Source: Silene latifolia
Lineage: Eukaryota; Streptophyta; Magnoliopsida; Caryophyllales; Caryophyllaceae
Assembly (NCBI RefSeq): GCF_048544455.1
Contig: NC_133532.1
Location: forward strand, 84,585,156-84,649,155
Direction: 5' to 3'
Length of the DNA stretch: 64,000 nucleotides
In this document: positions 1 through 11,636 of the stretch, one piece after another
Position numbering within the stretch: position 1 is the first letter of the stretch
Layout of the letters: every line of letters starts with the position of its first letter
Notes under the pieces: generated by a model
Seen by the model: only the letters and a program-made list of their open reading frames with translations
The model's database searches: none
What the model was told of the DNA's origin: nothing
Position numbers and translations under genes: made by a program

Positions 1-128
1 CTTAGTGTGGGGATGACAATTGCATAGGCTATCCATGCCTTAGTAGTGCCCCCCAACAATGAAGAACACAAGATATGAAGAAGAATGGAAGAATGACAAG
101 GGATATGCATTGTACACGGATGGAACTG

Positions 129-511
129 AATCCGGGTACAAAGGGTCGAATCCGGCGGATTCGGAGAATCCGCCCGTTTTCAAGCAATCCGGGCATATTG
201 TGCCAAAGACGCACGTCCTGAAATGAGCTGAAGTTTTGAAATTTTTGACTGTCAGCAAATCCGAGCGTCTTGCATCAAAATCCGCCCGTCTCTGAAAATC
301 CGCCCATTTTGGAAAGAAGACGCCCGTCTTCCTAGCTGAGGAAAACAAGGAAAAATCCCTGTGAAGGAATCCGTCCATCTTCAGGAGAATCCGCCCGTCC
401 CGTGTTTGCGAATCCGAGCGTCTTGCCTTAAAGACGCCCATCTTTAGGCGAGTTTTTCCCAACCCAGAAAAGGCAGAATCCGCCCGTCTTCAGCAGAAAC
501 CGCACGGATTG
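129..511 (+). repeat. Array of AATCCG / AAGACG half-site motifs upstream of an internal TATA box
   Basis: Motifs of the form AATCCGNNCG or AAGACGNNCG start at 129, 149, 167, 186, 206, 258, 279, 297, 317, 368, 388, 411, 431, 477 and 498 (the last is AACCG). Neighbours are mostly 18-21 bp apart. Groups of four start at 149, 258, 368 and 477, a period of about 109-110 bp. Several are palindromic (AAGACGCCCGTCTT at 317), and others combine one half of each type (AATCCGCCCGTCTT). The same motif class forms the array in the element's LTR at 14895-15061. Confidence 0.8.
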
Positions 512-537
512 CCCCTGCAGTTCGAATTTTTCGGGCT

Positions 538-545
538 TTATAAAA
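538..545 (+). promoter_or_regulatory. Candidate internal TATA box
   Basis: TTTATAAAAC lies 30 bp after the last array motif and about 300 bp before the ATG at 843. The intervening stretch is C/A-rich and free of ATG for about 260 bp, as in a leader. It may be an internal promoter for the following ORF. This is inferred from layout only. Confidence 0.4.
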
Positions 546-842
546 CCCCTCCCACCTTCATTTCTTCATTCATTCATTCATAACACTACTCCAAAACATC
601 AAAACCCTCATCCTCTCCATCTCAAAAACAAAATTCCTCAACTACATTCACCAAAATCAAATCAAAACATCCTTTTAATAACAAATCAATCACTCCTTTT
701 TCAATAAAAATCAAAACCAAGCACAAAATCTTCAACCTTTCAGTCGATTTTTGAATTCATAAAGGCAAAGCCTTTCATCTTTAAATCGATTTGGGTGCAC
801 TAGAAATTGAAGATTTTTCACTCTTTCTTGGTTAATTCATCA

Positions 843-2342
843 ATGGCAAGGACTAAGGGAGCAACAAAGCCAACAAAGGCAAAGGCACCAAAGGCAAAGA
901 CACTTTCATTAAGGCAAAAGACTCTTCAAGCAAAGAAAGCATTGGCTATGGTGGTAGCAAACCCAAACTTGGAAGTACAACAACAACAACAACCTCCCAT
1001 GGGTGCAACAACATCTACTACTCCAGAAATTGATCAACTTGCAAACTATCCGGAGGTAACTTTCATTTCCAAAACCCATAGGGACACTTTTGCTAAGTTT
1101 GCTAGAAAATCATTTCAATCCACCAAGTTTATATGTGAAGATACCTTAGAAAAATTGGGTGTCCTTAAGCAAACTAGAGCCTTTTTCAAAGCCATGGGGT
1201 TGGAGAAATTGTTTGAATCAAAAGAATTGACATACCCCTCCCTTACCTTAGAATTTTTGAGTTCTTTGAAAGTTAACAAGGTTGAGACTATGGAGAACCT
1301 CGAGTTTCGTCTAGCTAATGTTAGTAGACGCATCCCTTTTAGGGAATTGGGTAAAGCTTTGGGTCTTAGTGATGAACCGAGTTATTTTAAGAATGTTGGC
1401 AAATATGACCCCGACCCTCTTTGGGAGGCAATTTCCGGAAGGAAATTTGAAGACTTTCATGCGAGTCGTGCTCTTTTAGTCCACCATCCGGGCATAAGAG
1501 TATGGCACAAGGTCGTAGGGAGCACCATCAATGCAAGAAAAGACACCAATCATTTCACCAAACTCGATTTTGTTCTTCTTGAGTCGGCTTTGAACATTGG
1601 AAGAGTACACACCAAGCCTTTCAACTTTCTAAGGCTATTGGTGGATAGATGGCTCAACATTGATTGTGGGAAGAAAGGCACTACCGTTATTGTGAATGGA
1701 GGCCTAGTAACTATCCTAGCTAAATACTTTGATCCTAACTTCAACAAAGATAACAAGTATGAGGCGAAAGAAGGTGGTCATCTTGTTGATATGCATACTA
1801 TGATACACAAGTACAAGTGGGTTGCCCATAACCCTCTTGACACCAAGTATGGATGGCTCACTAGTGAGGCTAGTTCTTTCACTTTGCCTTCAAAGATATG
1901 TCGATTGAGTGTCCACCGGACCAATTATCTACTTCCCCTTTCTAAAGAGGCCGAGTATATTATCCAACAACAAAAGGGTGAACTTGAAATACCCTCCTCT
2001 TTCATTGTCACACCACCTTACCCTTTTGAGTATCAAGAGTTCAAGCCGGAAGGAGTTGAAGCAAGAAATGATTATTTGACTCTTCTCATGCAAGCAATGC
2101 ACAAGCAAGCCTTTGAGGATCGGAAAAATGCTTACTTAGCTCAATATCCACCCCTCTTACACTTAGCTAGGCAAGGACTACTTGACCCATCATGTCCTTT
2201 GCCTAGTTGGGCGGATAAGGAAATCCTATTTCCGAGTGCATCTAGGGTTGTTTCGGGTGACAATGAGGTTGTTGGTAATGAAGAAGTTGATGATAACATT
2301 GATGAGGAAGCAAGTGAAGAAGGAGAAGAGGATGGTGAGTAA
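843..2342 (+). pseudogene. Athila-type retrotransposon ORF (ORF-1/plant transposon protein-like), interrupted
   Basis: The reading frame is open from 807. The ATG at 843 (MARTKGATKPTKAKAP) has the better context and begins a Lys/Ala-rich basic tail, so I prefer it. The N-terminus is basic and low complexity with a short poly-Gln. The central part is globular and resembles the Athila ORF-1 or 'putative plant transposon protein' family (EFLSSL ... FRELGKALGL near residues 135-180). The C-terminus is a Glu/Asp-rich tail. No transmembrane segment is visible, so an envelope function is not supported despite the position after where pol should be. A TAA at 2340-2342 stops the frame three codons before element E's insertion point. 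The same frame resumes as acidic coding at 12369-12470, so the TAA looks like a nonsense mutation. The role of this protein family is unknown to me. Confidence 0.65.
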
Positions 2343-2351
2343 GATGGTGAG

Positions 2352-3078
2352 TGTTAGGCCCAGTTTAGCCTGGTCTGACTCCAGCCTGGCCTGACCTTAA
2401 TAGTCTGACTGGAGTAACCTAGGACCGGACAAGTCTGACTACTATTCAACTATTGAAGAATATTATAGCAAGAAGGCAATTAAATCCTGGAAGAAAAGCC
2501 TCATGGTGAGTGCAGAATAGCCTGGCACGACACCTAGGCAGGCTGGATTAAGAAGAAGAACAAGAAATACGGTTATACAAACTAAATGGCCACGTCCTAT
2601 TCTCAAGGAAGACCAAGTCCAACCATAAGAGCCTATCATCTATGAATCAAGACGGAAAAGAGGAGAAAAAGCTAAGGATACGTTGAAGGAAGATTAAGTC
2701 AAGCGGATTAATAGGGAGCATGCCCTATTAATCCGGCAACAACTCCTACATTTGGGGAGATCGTTGATCATTGTAACGTTAATAATAAGAACGTTAAATA
2801 GAGAAAGAGGACTATATATAGCATTGAAAAACAAATAATGAAAGATGAATACTTACTCTTGAATCATTCTACACTTTTTCTATCTTTCTTTGTTGAGAAT
2901 ATATCCGGTCTTAAATATAAATTTGTACTCAATTCGTCCATATAATATAAGCAATATTCTCCATACTTAAGTCTTTTTCTTATTATTTATTCTTTAATCT
3001 CTACCAAATACGTAGAACTAGATACCCAAATTACTCTCTAATCAGGCCGGATCCGTTCAGGAAATTCCTGCTAAAACA
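2352..3078 (+). repeat. 5' LTR of element E
   Basis: Starts TGTTAGGCCC and ends TGCTAAAACA. It differs from the 3' LTR at three positions that I could find (near 2501, 2544 and 2593), with no indels. The 5' part carries repeated AGCCTGG and GTCTGACT words. A perfect 13-bp hairpin and a TATA box follow. Confidence 0.95.
2704..2820 (+). promoter_or_regulatory. LTR-E hairpin and TATA box
   Basis: CGGATTAATAGGG (2704-2716) is the exact reverse complement of CCCTATTAATCCG (2723-2735) with a 6-nt AGCATG loop. TATATATA follows at 2813-2820, about 78 bp downstream. The copy in the 3' LTR (11989-12105) is identical. The TATA should set the element's transcription start; the role of the hairpin is unknown. 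Confidence 0.65.
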
Positions 3079-3080
3079 AT

Positions 3081-3098
3081 TGGCGTCCACCGTGTGGC
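3081..3098 (+). other. Primer binding site of element E
   Basis: TGGCGTCCACCGTGTGGC starts two bases after the 5' LTR. It resembles the TGGCGCCCACCGTGGGGC type common in Tat-like plant elements, with a few substitutions. I do not assign the tRNA. Confidence 0.6.
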
Positions 3099-3160
3099 AT
3101 CTAGTTCTTCAACCAATAAAATTCCCTTTATCATTTTTCATTTAATATTCACACACAAAA

Positions 3161-3975
3161 ATGGTGGAACTCACCGCAGAACAACAATTAGCGGCTGCCC
3201 TGGCCAAGATCAAAGAATTGGAGACAATCCAAGAGAAGGCAGCCCAAGCAGAAGCAGAAATCAATAGGCTGAAAGAATCTGAGTCTAGCCTGAGGAAAAA
3301 ATTGGAAAATCAAGCTTCGGGCTCCAAGACCAGATTCGAACCAGGAACCCCATTTTCATCCATTATCAAAAACATTGACTTTTCTAATTTTGGAACCCCG
3401 GAGAAGGATACATTATCCGGTACCCCAACCATTCCCAATGATGAAACAAACAAAATCAAGCGTGAATAATGATGGCTATGCTTCAGGAAATCCAAAAACT
3501 CCACAACAAAATAGAAAATATACCTGGAGTGCCGGACCACGTGGTCAAGTAGAAGTTGACGACTTTGCGAGATTCACCCTTTGCAGATGAAATTGCAAAG
3601 ATTGATCTCCCCAAGAAATTTACTGTTCCATCCATGAGAACTTATGATGGAACCTCTGATTCACAAAATCATGTTGCCATATTCAAACAGAAAATGTTGG
3701 CTGCCTCAATACCCAGTGAACTCAGGCAAGTCTGCATGTGCAAGGGCTTTGGTACAACCCTGACCGGAGCAGCATTACAGTGGTTCATCAATCTCCCAAA
3801 TGGAGGTATCAAGAATTTTGCAGAATTAATCAATGCCTTCAATCAACAATTCGCGAGCAGCAGAGATATGGCCAAGAGACCCAGTAACCTGTTCAGGGTA
3901 AAGCAACTTCCTGAAGAATCTCTCAAAGAATTTCTGGCCAGATTTGTCAAAGAAAACGTGGCCATTCCTGTGTGA
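3161..3975 (+). pseudogene. Element E gag (broken)
   Basis: The ATG at 3161 begins a Glu/Lys/Ala-rich coiled-coil-like N-terminus (about 50 residues). The first frame ends at 3467-3469. A second frame at 3556-3975 carries the Retrotrans_gag-like core: MRTYDGTSD near its start, then ALQWFINLP and FRVKQLPEESLKEFLARF. Both pieces are on the plus strand in gag order. The break near 3470-3560 and the stop at 3973 show frameshift or nonsense damage. From 3976 to 4774 gag-like fragments continue in changing frames and I could not follow one frame through them. The capsid role is inferred from the family. Confidence 0.8.
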
Positions 3976-4774
3976 TGAAGAAACAATGGTGGAAGCCTTC
4001 GAGCAAGGAGTCTGCTTGTGATGACACATCTATGCGGACCGACCAAGAAAGCATGCCCAACCTTTGCCACTTTTCACCCATTGCCTTAGAGCATGTCGAT
4101 TAGAAGAAGATCTCAACTTCGAGCGAACTCATCCGGCGGAAAGCAAGTCTATGGACACACTAACAGAAAAAGCTCCTACCGGAAAGGAGGCAACCCCGGA
4201 TCGACCCTATTCCAAGCCCGAAAGATCTGAAGTCAACATGGCACAAGAACACAAAGGTAACCTTTCTAGCTTACCAACTATTCCCGAATATAACTTCTCT
4301 ATTAATACTGCAGGATTAATTAAACGCACAGAAAGCACTGGGAGATACGGTCGGATGGCCCAAGAAATCGACAATCCCGGAAAGACCCAACGAGATGGTG
4401 TGACTTCCATCGGGACATCGGACACACCACGAGAAGAATGCATCCACTCGAAAAGCAGTGTGGCGTATCTCCTCAAGAAAGGCTTCTTGAAGGATTTAAT
4501 CCAACAGCCAAAGAACAAAGATGAAGGACAAAACAAGAGAGATCCGAGGAAACAATGCGAGATCCTCCTCCTCCTCCCCCATCTATGAAGTCAAATTCAT
4601 AAATGGAGGATCGAAAATCAGGTCCGACCAGCTCATTTCGCCAAAAAGAATATCCTGGGAATCCAGACTTCAACCTCCTTCCAGGCCCAAGTCATTGCCC
4701 GCTATTACCTTTGATGACTCGGACTGCAGGGAATATCGAGATCTACACCATGACACTGGTAATCACCATGCAAA

Positions 4775-5158
4775 TTGGCACAAAAGGTATCAAGAATCCC
4801 GATAGACGGAGGCGATTCAATCAACCTGGTAATGCTTGACGTCCTTAAAGCTATGAAGATAGACGAAGGAAAGATCATCAAGAAATCCAGCGTCCTGGTT
4901 GGATTCGATGGAGAAACGAAGAACACCTTGGGAGAAATCAACCTGCCAACCTATGTGGAAGGCGTGGCTTCATATGAAAGATTTGGAGTAATGGATTGCC
5001 TATCCTCGTATAATGTAATCCTGGGCGGACCATGGATCCACAATGTCAAAGCAATCCCATCAACATACCATCAATGTGTGAAAATTCCAACAGAATGGGG
5101 GATAACCACCATCGAGGAGAACAGAGGGACGGCTCGGAATGTTACACTCGGGCTTTGA
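4775..5158 (+). pseudogene. Element E aspartic protease region (broken)
   Basis: The frame reads IPIDGGDSINLVMLDVLKAM, which matches the region around the catalytic Asp of plant Ty3/gypsy retropepsins (usually D-x-G-S-S). It continues to YNVILGGPWIHN..AIPSTYHQCVKIPT, the familiar flap and C-terminal region. It lies between gag fragments and RT as expected. The upstream joint is frameshifted and the frame ends at 5156-5158. It is unlikely to be made as part of a functional polyprotein. Confidence 0.75.
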
Positions 5159-5420
5159 AACCCTCAAAGTCGGGTAAGTCCCTTGCATAGCAATTAAAGT
5201 CACACCGTCAGGGAAGAATATGTAGCACAATCACGGATGGAAACAGGAGAAGTCATATTAGACCCGAATTCCCGACGGAAAGTACTTGTAGGGTCGGATG
5301 CACCCGACTCAATCAGACCAAATCTGGTCAGCTTTCTCAAAACTAAAATGTCTTGCTTTGCTTGGTCACATTTTGATATGACCGTATAGATGCTTGATGT
5401 TATTACTCATAAGTTAAATA

Positions 5421-8140
5421 TTGACAAATCCTTTAAGCACATGCAAAGAAAAGAGAAGAAAATTCACTGCAGAGAGGCATGAAATCATCAACCAAGAAGT
5501 TGACAAGCTACTGGATATGGGAATAATCAGGGAAGTAATGTACCCTGACTGGCTTGCAAACATAGTAGTCGTCCAAAAGAAAAATGGCAAATGGAGAGTC
5601 TGTGTAGACTACACCGACTTAAACAAAGCCTGCCCAAAAGATCCATTTCCCTTGCCACACATCGATGCAATGGTAGATGCCACTGCAGGCCACGAAATGT
5701 TAACATTCATGGATGCCTCCAGTAGTTCAATCGAGATAAAAATGCATCCAGCGGACCGAGGAAAGCACGGCTTTCATCACTCGAAAGAGGTATATATTGT
5801 TATCTTTGCTATGCCCTTTGGATTAAAAAATGCAGGTGCAACCTACCAAAGGCTAGTCAACATGATGTTCAAAGACCAGATAGGAGACACCATGGAAGTC
5901 TATATAGATGACATGGTAGTCAAGTCAAAAAAAGGCAGAAGACCACGTAAAAGACCGGAAGTAGCCTTTCAAATCTTTGGAGAAATTCAATATAAAGCTC
6001 AACCCACAAAAATGCCACTTGAGTCTCGGCGAGGCAAATTCCTGGGCTACATGGTGACAAAAAGAGGAATAGAAGCCAGCCCTGAACAGATCAAAGCTAT
6101 TCTGGAGCTAGAACCACCAAAGACAGTCAAAGACATACAAAAGTGATTGGAAGAATAGCGTACCTGAACAGTTCATTTCAAGATCATCGAGAGAGTGCAA
6201 ATCATTCTATAACCTATTAAGGAAGAACAAGGACTTTCAATGGACCCCTGATCATCAAACCGCCTTTGAAGACCTAAAGATATATCTATCCTCTCCTCCT
6301 CTGGCAAAACCAATCAAAGATGAGCCCCGACGACATACATCGATCCACGAAAACCTAAACCGTCGGTGCGGTCTTGGTCAAAGAAGCGGACGGACAACAA
6401 GACCCGTCTATTATGTAAGTAAAAGTCTACGGATGCGAGAGATCGGGTATGGCCTGCTTGAAAAATATGTTTTAGCTTTAATCATGAGTTGCACAAAATT
6501 AAGACCATACTTTGAAAGCCACCCTATAATAGTCGAACCAATCTTCCTATCAAATCACGTACTTAGGAAGCCGGAGAATTATCCGGACGAATGTGTAAAT
6601 GGTCGATCACTAAGCACATACAACATAACATTTGAACCAAGAACAGCAATTAAGTCACAAGCATTAGCAGACTTTGTGGCTGATTTTAGTCCGACCCTAA
6701 AACCCGGCCTAATAAAAGAAGTAAATAAACTGACCAGCGACCAGGCAGACCTAGAATGGACCCTATTTGTCGACGGTGCGCAGCCAACATGAGGGGCACG
6801 GGCACTGGGGTAGTACTAAAATCGCCACAGGGGGATAAGATAGTACAGGCTATAAGCTGTGCATTTGAAGCCACCAACAATGAAGCAGAATACGAAGCCC
6901 TAATAGCTGGATTAAAGGTATGTATTGACCTTGGTGTATAAAACCTAAAGGTACGTACTGATTCCCTCCTTATTTCAAACCAAGTAAATGGGATATATAC
7001 TGACTAAAGATTCAAAGATGATGCTTTATTTGGATGTTGTTCAAATCTTAAAATCAAAATTTCGCAATTTTAATATTGACCAAATTCCCAGGGACTTGAA
7101 TACCCAGGCCGATGCTCTAGCCGGCCTAGGATCCAACTTCAGTCCCCTAGACTTCGACAAAATACCCATCGTACATTTACTAGAACCCGCATAAATAAAC
7201 AAAATGAAAGCTTCCCAATTTATATTGCCAATTCTTGGACAAAACCCTACTATGATCAAGCTCAACAGGGAATCCTTCTCCTAAATAAGCAAGATGCCAG
7301 AGCACTAAAAATAAAAGCCGCTTCATATACTATTATTGACAACGTGCTTTTTAAGAAATCGCAGTAGGGCCGTACCTCGGATGCCTGGAACCACAAGAAG
7401 TCGAAAGCAGATATTATCGAAATCCATGAAGGATACTGTGGAAATCATAAAGGTGGAAGAAGCCTGGCAAGCAAAGTACTCGAAACAGTTATTATTGGCC
7501 TACCTTGAGAGCCGATTGCACTGAATTTTAGCTCTAAATGCAAAGCTTGTCGATTCACGGACCATATATCCATCACCATCCGAAGAACTACATTCCATAT
7601 CCGCACCCTGGCCATTTATGAAATGGGGCATGGATATAGTAGGAAAACTACCTCAAGCACCCGGACAGAAAGTTTTAATGCTAGCAATGACTGATTACTT
7701 CTCCAAGTGGATAGAAGGCTGAATCATACGAGGCAAGTCAAGGAGAAGGATGTCATAGCATTCATCAAACACAACATCATATGTAGATATGGCATCCCCT
7801 CTGAAATAGTATGCGACAATGGCACGCAATTTGTGGGAAAAAGAACAACAGCTTTCCTCCGTGCTCAATGGAACATCAATCTGGTAACATCCACACCAGG
7901 ATATCCAAAAGCTAACGGTCAAGCGGAATCCGGAATAAGGTGGTAATCAGCTGCATAAAGAAAAAGCTGGAAAGAAGAAAAGGCGGATGGGGTGAAGAAC
8001 TCCCCCTGGTCCTTTGGGCTGACCGAACCACGCCTAAAACATCCACAGGCCAAACCCCTACTCCTTGGTCTATGGATGTGAAGCGAATCCGGCCGAGGTG
8101 GACATTCCATCACCCAGATGCAGCCTGAACACAATAACAA
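5421..8140 (+). pseudogene. Element E pol: RT, two RNase H domains, integrase (broken)
   Basis: RT is open at 5421-6146 with KKNGKWRVCVDYTDLNKACP, FGLKNAGATYQRLVN and the catalytic YIDDM. One usually conserved segment reads FMDASSSSIEIKMH, where Tyr-Ser-Gly-Tyr is normal. The first RNase H follows at about 6235-6640 in shifting frames (FQWTPDHQTAFEDLK). The second, archaeal-type RNase H spans about 6740-7190 (LFVDGA, ATNNEAEYEALIAGL). Integrase spans about 7600-8100 (KWGMDIVGKLPQ, CDNGTQF, GYPKANGQAESG), with stops near 7720 and 7945. The domain order RT-RH-RH-INT marks the Tat lineage. At least six frame breaks make this non-functional. Confidence 0.85.
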
Positions 8141-9199
8141 GCAATATACCTCTAATGGAGGACAGCCTGGACTTAACAGAAGAGCTAAGAGATGCGGCCA
8201 GATCGATTAGCGATATCAAAGAAAGAGTTGCGAAAAGCTACAACAAGACTCACAAAAGCCAGGGTATTCGGGGTAGGAGACCTTGTCCTCGGAAAGTCTT
8301 CCAAAACACAAAAGAAAAGAATGCTTTGGCAAATTGGCCCCAACCTGGGAAGGTCCCTATCCCGATTGATTCAATAGTCGGCCAGGAGCTTATAGATTAC
8401 AAACCCCGGACGCGAAATGATCCCAAGAGCTTGGAATATTGCACATTTAAAAATATTTCACATATAAAATATATCTCTCAATCCAGGTATAATTTTTCAC
8501 CTTGACATTTCTTGCCTGAAACTACATGTATGATACTTGCAAATTATATGAATAAATGCCGTATATGATTTCTTCAAATTATGTGCCCAAGTACTTATCT
8601 ATGTTCTCATATTTACTTTTACCAAGTAGAATCTTCAATACTTGTTTTACATATTGCATTTTATTTAAAACAAATCTTAAAGATTGGGGGCCACCCCCAC
8701 CAAATATCCAACTGATATCCAAATTTCAGTTGCAAAACAGGCCTTTAAATATTGAGCTCCACTTAAACATACAAATCTGGAAAACTCCTTCCTGACTTGT
8801 ATAACATAGATGGGTCATAAGCCCTCCAGACAGCGGGGGACGTAAGCCCTCCCAGGCAAACAACCCCACCCATAACAAACAATAAAAATAAGGACTGGCG
8901 GATCCAAGCCAAAAATCCCGCCCGATCCGGTCAAAAAAAAAACGGCGAGATCCGATACACATCCAACACTACAAAAGTACCTTGTCAAAACACAAAAAGA
9001 AACAAACACGAACCAAATATTTATTCATCCAAAATAATTGGCCTTACCACACACCTAATAATCATCCATTCCAGGGACATCCCCCCTGGATGGGCCAAAA
9101 AATAATTTTCCTAAATATTCATTCCAGGGACATTCCCCCTGGATAGACCAAAACCTAAAAGAAAAACAAAACTAAGTTATCTTTGAGCGATGGACCGAC
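8141..9199 (+). other. Element E spacer between pol and the antisense ORF
   Basis: I see no gene here. The last pol-like reading fades by about 8500. The stretch contains ATTGGGGGCCACCCCCACC (about 8684) and two copies of a near-palindrome, TCCAGGGACAT(C/T)CCCCCTGGA, about 50 bp apart near 9072 and 9123. Confidence 0.6.
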
Positions 9200-11276
9200 T
9201 CACAACCATCCGCCATTTCTGGTCATCGACTTTGCCTTGGAAGGAGGAGAATCCACTTCTTCTTCTTGACCCATATTGGCCAATCGGGGATCTTTGGCGT
9301 CCAAAGCTATCTCATCCCGGTCCGGATTCCAATTAGCCCTGGTCGGATTCTGATCCCTCATAGCATCAACCCGGCCTTTCCCGAAAAAGTCTTGAGCAAA
9401 GATCGACCCAACCGTGCCTCCACCAATTCCTTTTTCAGCAGCAAGCTCCTCATTTTTTCTCAACTGATCTTGCATTGCCTGCTTCTCAGCCTCCAACTCT
9501 TGCCTGACAACCTTCTCAGCATTTTTTGCGGCCACCTCACAAACTATAGCAGCCCTAGTTGCCTCTCTAGCTGCCCCTAGCTGGGATTGAAGTACCACCT
9601 CATTACTCCTGGATGTATGCAGGTCACGGTTAAATTTATCCAGTTTTTCCTCCAAACTAGTAACCCTGGCACTGGCATCCCCGAGCCGACAAGCGATAGC
9701 CAACCCGGCATCCAATCCCTACATATATATAAAATCAATCGACCAAGTAAAAGGCAAAACAAAAAGCACATGAACAATTAAAAATATCCCTTTACAACTA
9801 ACCTCCCTAGCCTGGGAAGCAAGTTCAGCAGCCTTTGTTACAAGAGAAGTCAGAATAGAAACCACTCTGGTAAACGACTCAAGGGTACTAGCAGACAAGA
9901 GCTGGCCGCTCATTTTTGTAGAAAACTCATCTATCCGTGCCCGGGCATCATCCATGTCATCAATCCTAGCAGGCACTTGCCTTATACTCCTGATTGGCTG
10001 AGCCTGGATAGGCTCTTTCTCTCCCTCCTCCTCTTCCAGGATAACATCTTCCCTCTTCCTTTTCTGAGCCTGGACGACCTCGGTGACACTACCCAGGTGG
10101 ATCTTGAGAAGGCCGGACATCGAAACCAGGATATCAAGCGTTTTGTCACTCCCACTAGCCTCCCGGCTCTTGGACTGCTTCAAAGAATCCTAACCACCCC
10201 ACCTTCAAATCCTTTGCGAGAAAAGCTGGCCAACCTAGCGAAAGACCTAAATACCGAATACATAAAAAATATACGTAAGTATCGACGAGAAATGACAAGA
10301 AGATAACAGTTTAACATAAAGACATACGGAAGACGTACGGAAAGGGCGTGAGAACTAGGCTTGCCTTTGGGTACTCGACCCCGATCGACTTGGTCTTCAT
10401 ATACCGGGCAACAATTCCCGCCAAACTAGCTGGCCAGGTCCTCTTCTTCCTCGGAATAGCAAGGAAAGCCTATATCCTGGAAACGACTTCCTCATCAAGA
10501 GGATCAAAGCTCCAATCGAGCCGCAAAACCGTCAAAATTACACAGGTAAGAATCAAAATCTATTAATTTCATGTAATATATATTGCAAAATAAAAGTACA
10601 GGGAACCTACCACTCTCCAAGGGAGGGTATCTCAGATAATCAAAGCCTGATCCCAAAGTCTCGGTCCGGACAAACAGGAAAGTCTTTGCCCAACTTTTAT
10701 CATCTCCAGAGTCCAGGTTAGTAATCAATGGAGACATTTTCGATTTAATTCTCAAATTAAAACGACCATTAACTGGATTTTTCATATGATAAATTGCCTT
10801 GATATCATTAAGGGTAATTGTGAGATTGTGCTTAGCACACAAATTTTCAACAGAATGGATGAGTTTCCAAACCATTGGCATAATCTGAAAAGGTGATACC
10901 TCCATTGCACGAATGGTATCAATCATTAAAGGGGTAAAAGGTAACTTACAGCCTGCTTTGAACGCCCATTCAAAAATACAAAACCAACCAGGTGACACCC
11001 GTTAGCTCGATCGGACAAGATTCAGGGATCCATACCTCAGTCGACTCAGGAATTATTTTCTTCTCCCTTAATATCTTGTCATAATTTGTTTTCAACAAGT
11101 TCTCTTCAGAAAGTAAGGATCCAAAGATTGGAGGGCAGTAAACACAGAGTCCTGGTATTTAAAAGCCACAAAGACGAGCGGAGGTTCAACTTCCAACACC
11201 TCTTCCTCCCGAACATCCGTGGGTTCGGCTCAGCAGCAGCAGTTTTCTGGGATGAAGGACGTTTTTTGGCTCCCAT
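9200..11276 (-). pseudogene. Element E antisense ORF (putative gypsy-type transposon domain, coiled coil)
   Basis: Read on the minus strand from about 11276 (MGAKKRPSSQKTAAAEP). After one frameshift comes an acidic/aromatic stretch. Then 10998-10504 carries PGWFCIFEWAFKAGCKLPF..MPMVWKL..SWAKTFLFVR, the pattern of the plant 'putative gypsy type transposon' domain (PF04195-like). Then 10183-9719 (basic KRKRED and acidic EEEEGEKE patch) and 9715-9200, an Ala/Glu/Lys-rich coiled coil. The blocks keep one direction and order. Introns between them are possible but I did not find a clean splice set, and the start is frameshifted. Antisense ORFs at this place are known in Tat elements such as Grande and Retand; their function is not established. 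Confidence 0.6.
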
Positions 11277-11624
11277 ATCTTTTATTGTTTGATTTATTGT
11301 GATGAAGTTAAATTATCGAAAAAGTATAAATTAACGAACAAGATTGTTTGAGAAATAGGGGAGAATTTCAGAGGAAAATTTAGCAAAGAAAGTGGAGGAA
11401 AATTGGTGAAGAATAATCTCGTCCCAAATACCGTATTTATAGAGGATGTATAACGGCATGGAAACCCTAGGAATTGCAAAATCGGCATGACATCACTTAG
11501 CCGTTGCAGTGTTCAACGGTAAATAGGAGTCTAAGAGTCACTGAATAAATATGATTCTTCTTATTGTTTAAACCCGGTAAAGTTGACATCTCACCCCTGG
11601 CCAGATCCAGCATGGGTAAAAATG

Positions 11625-11636
11625 TCAAGGGGCAAT
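11625..11636 (+). other. Polypurine tract of element E
   Basis: The stretch TCAAGGGGCAAT immediately precedes the 3' LTR (TGTTAGGCCC). It is short and interrupted by C and T but is in the only place a plus-strand primer can be. Confidence 0.6.

Noticed and set aside
807-2342. Envelope gene of a plant endogenous retrovirus
   Set aside because: The position after pol fits, but there is no signal peptide or membrane segment; it matches an ORF-1-like protein instead.
9977-10306. Plus-strand 109-codon frame in element E
   Set aside because: Shadow of the antisense ORF.
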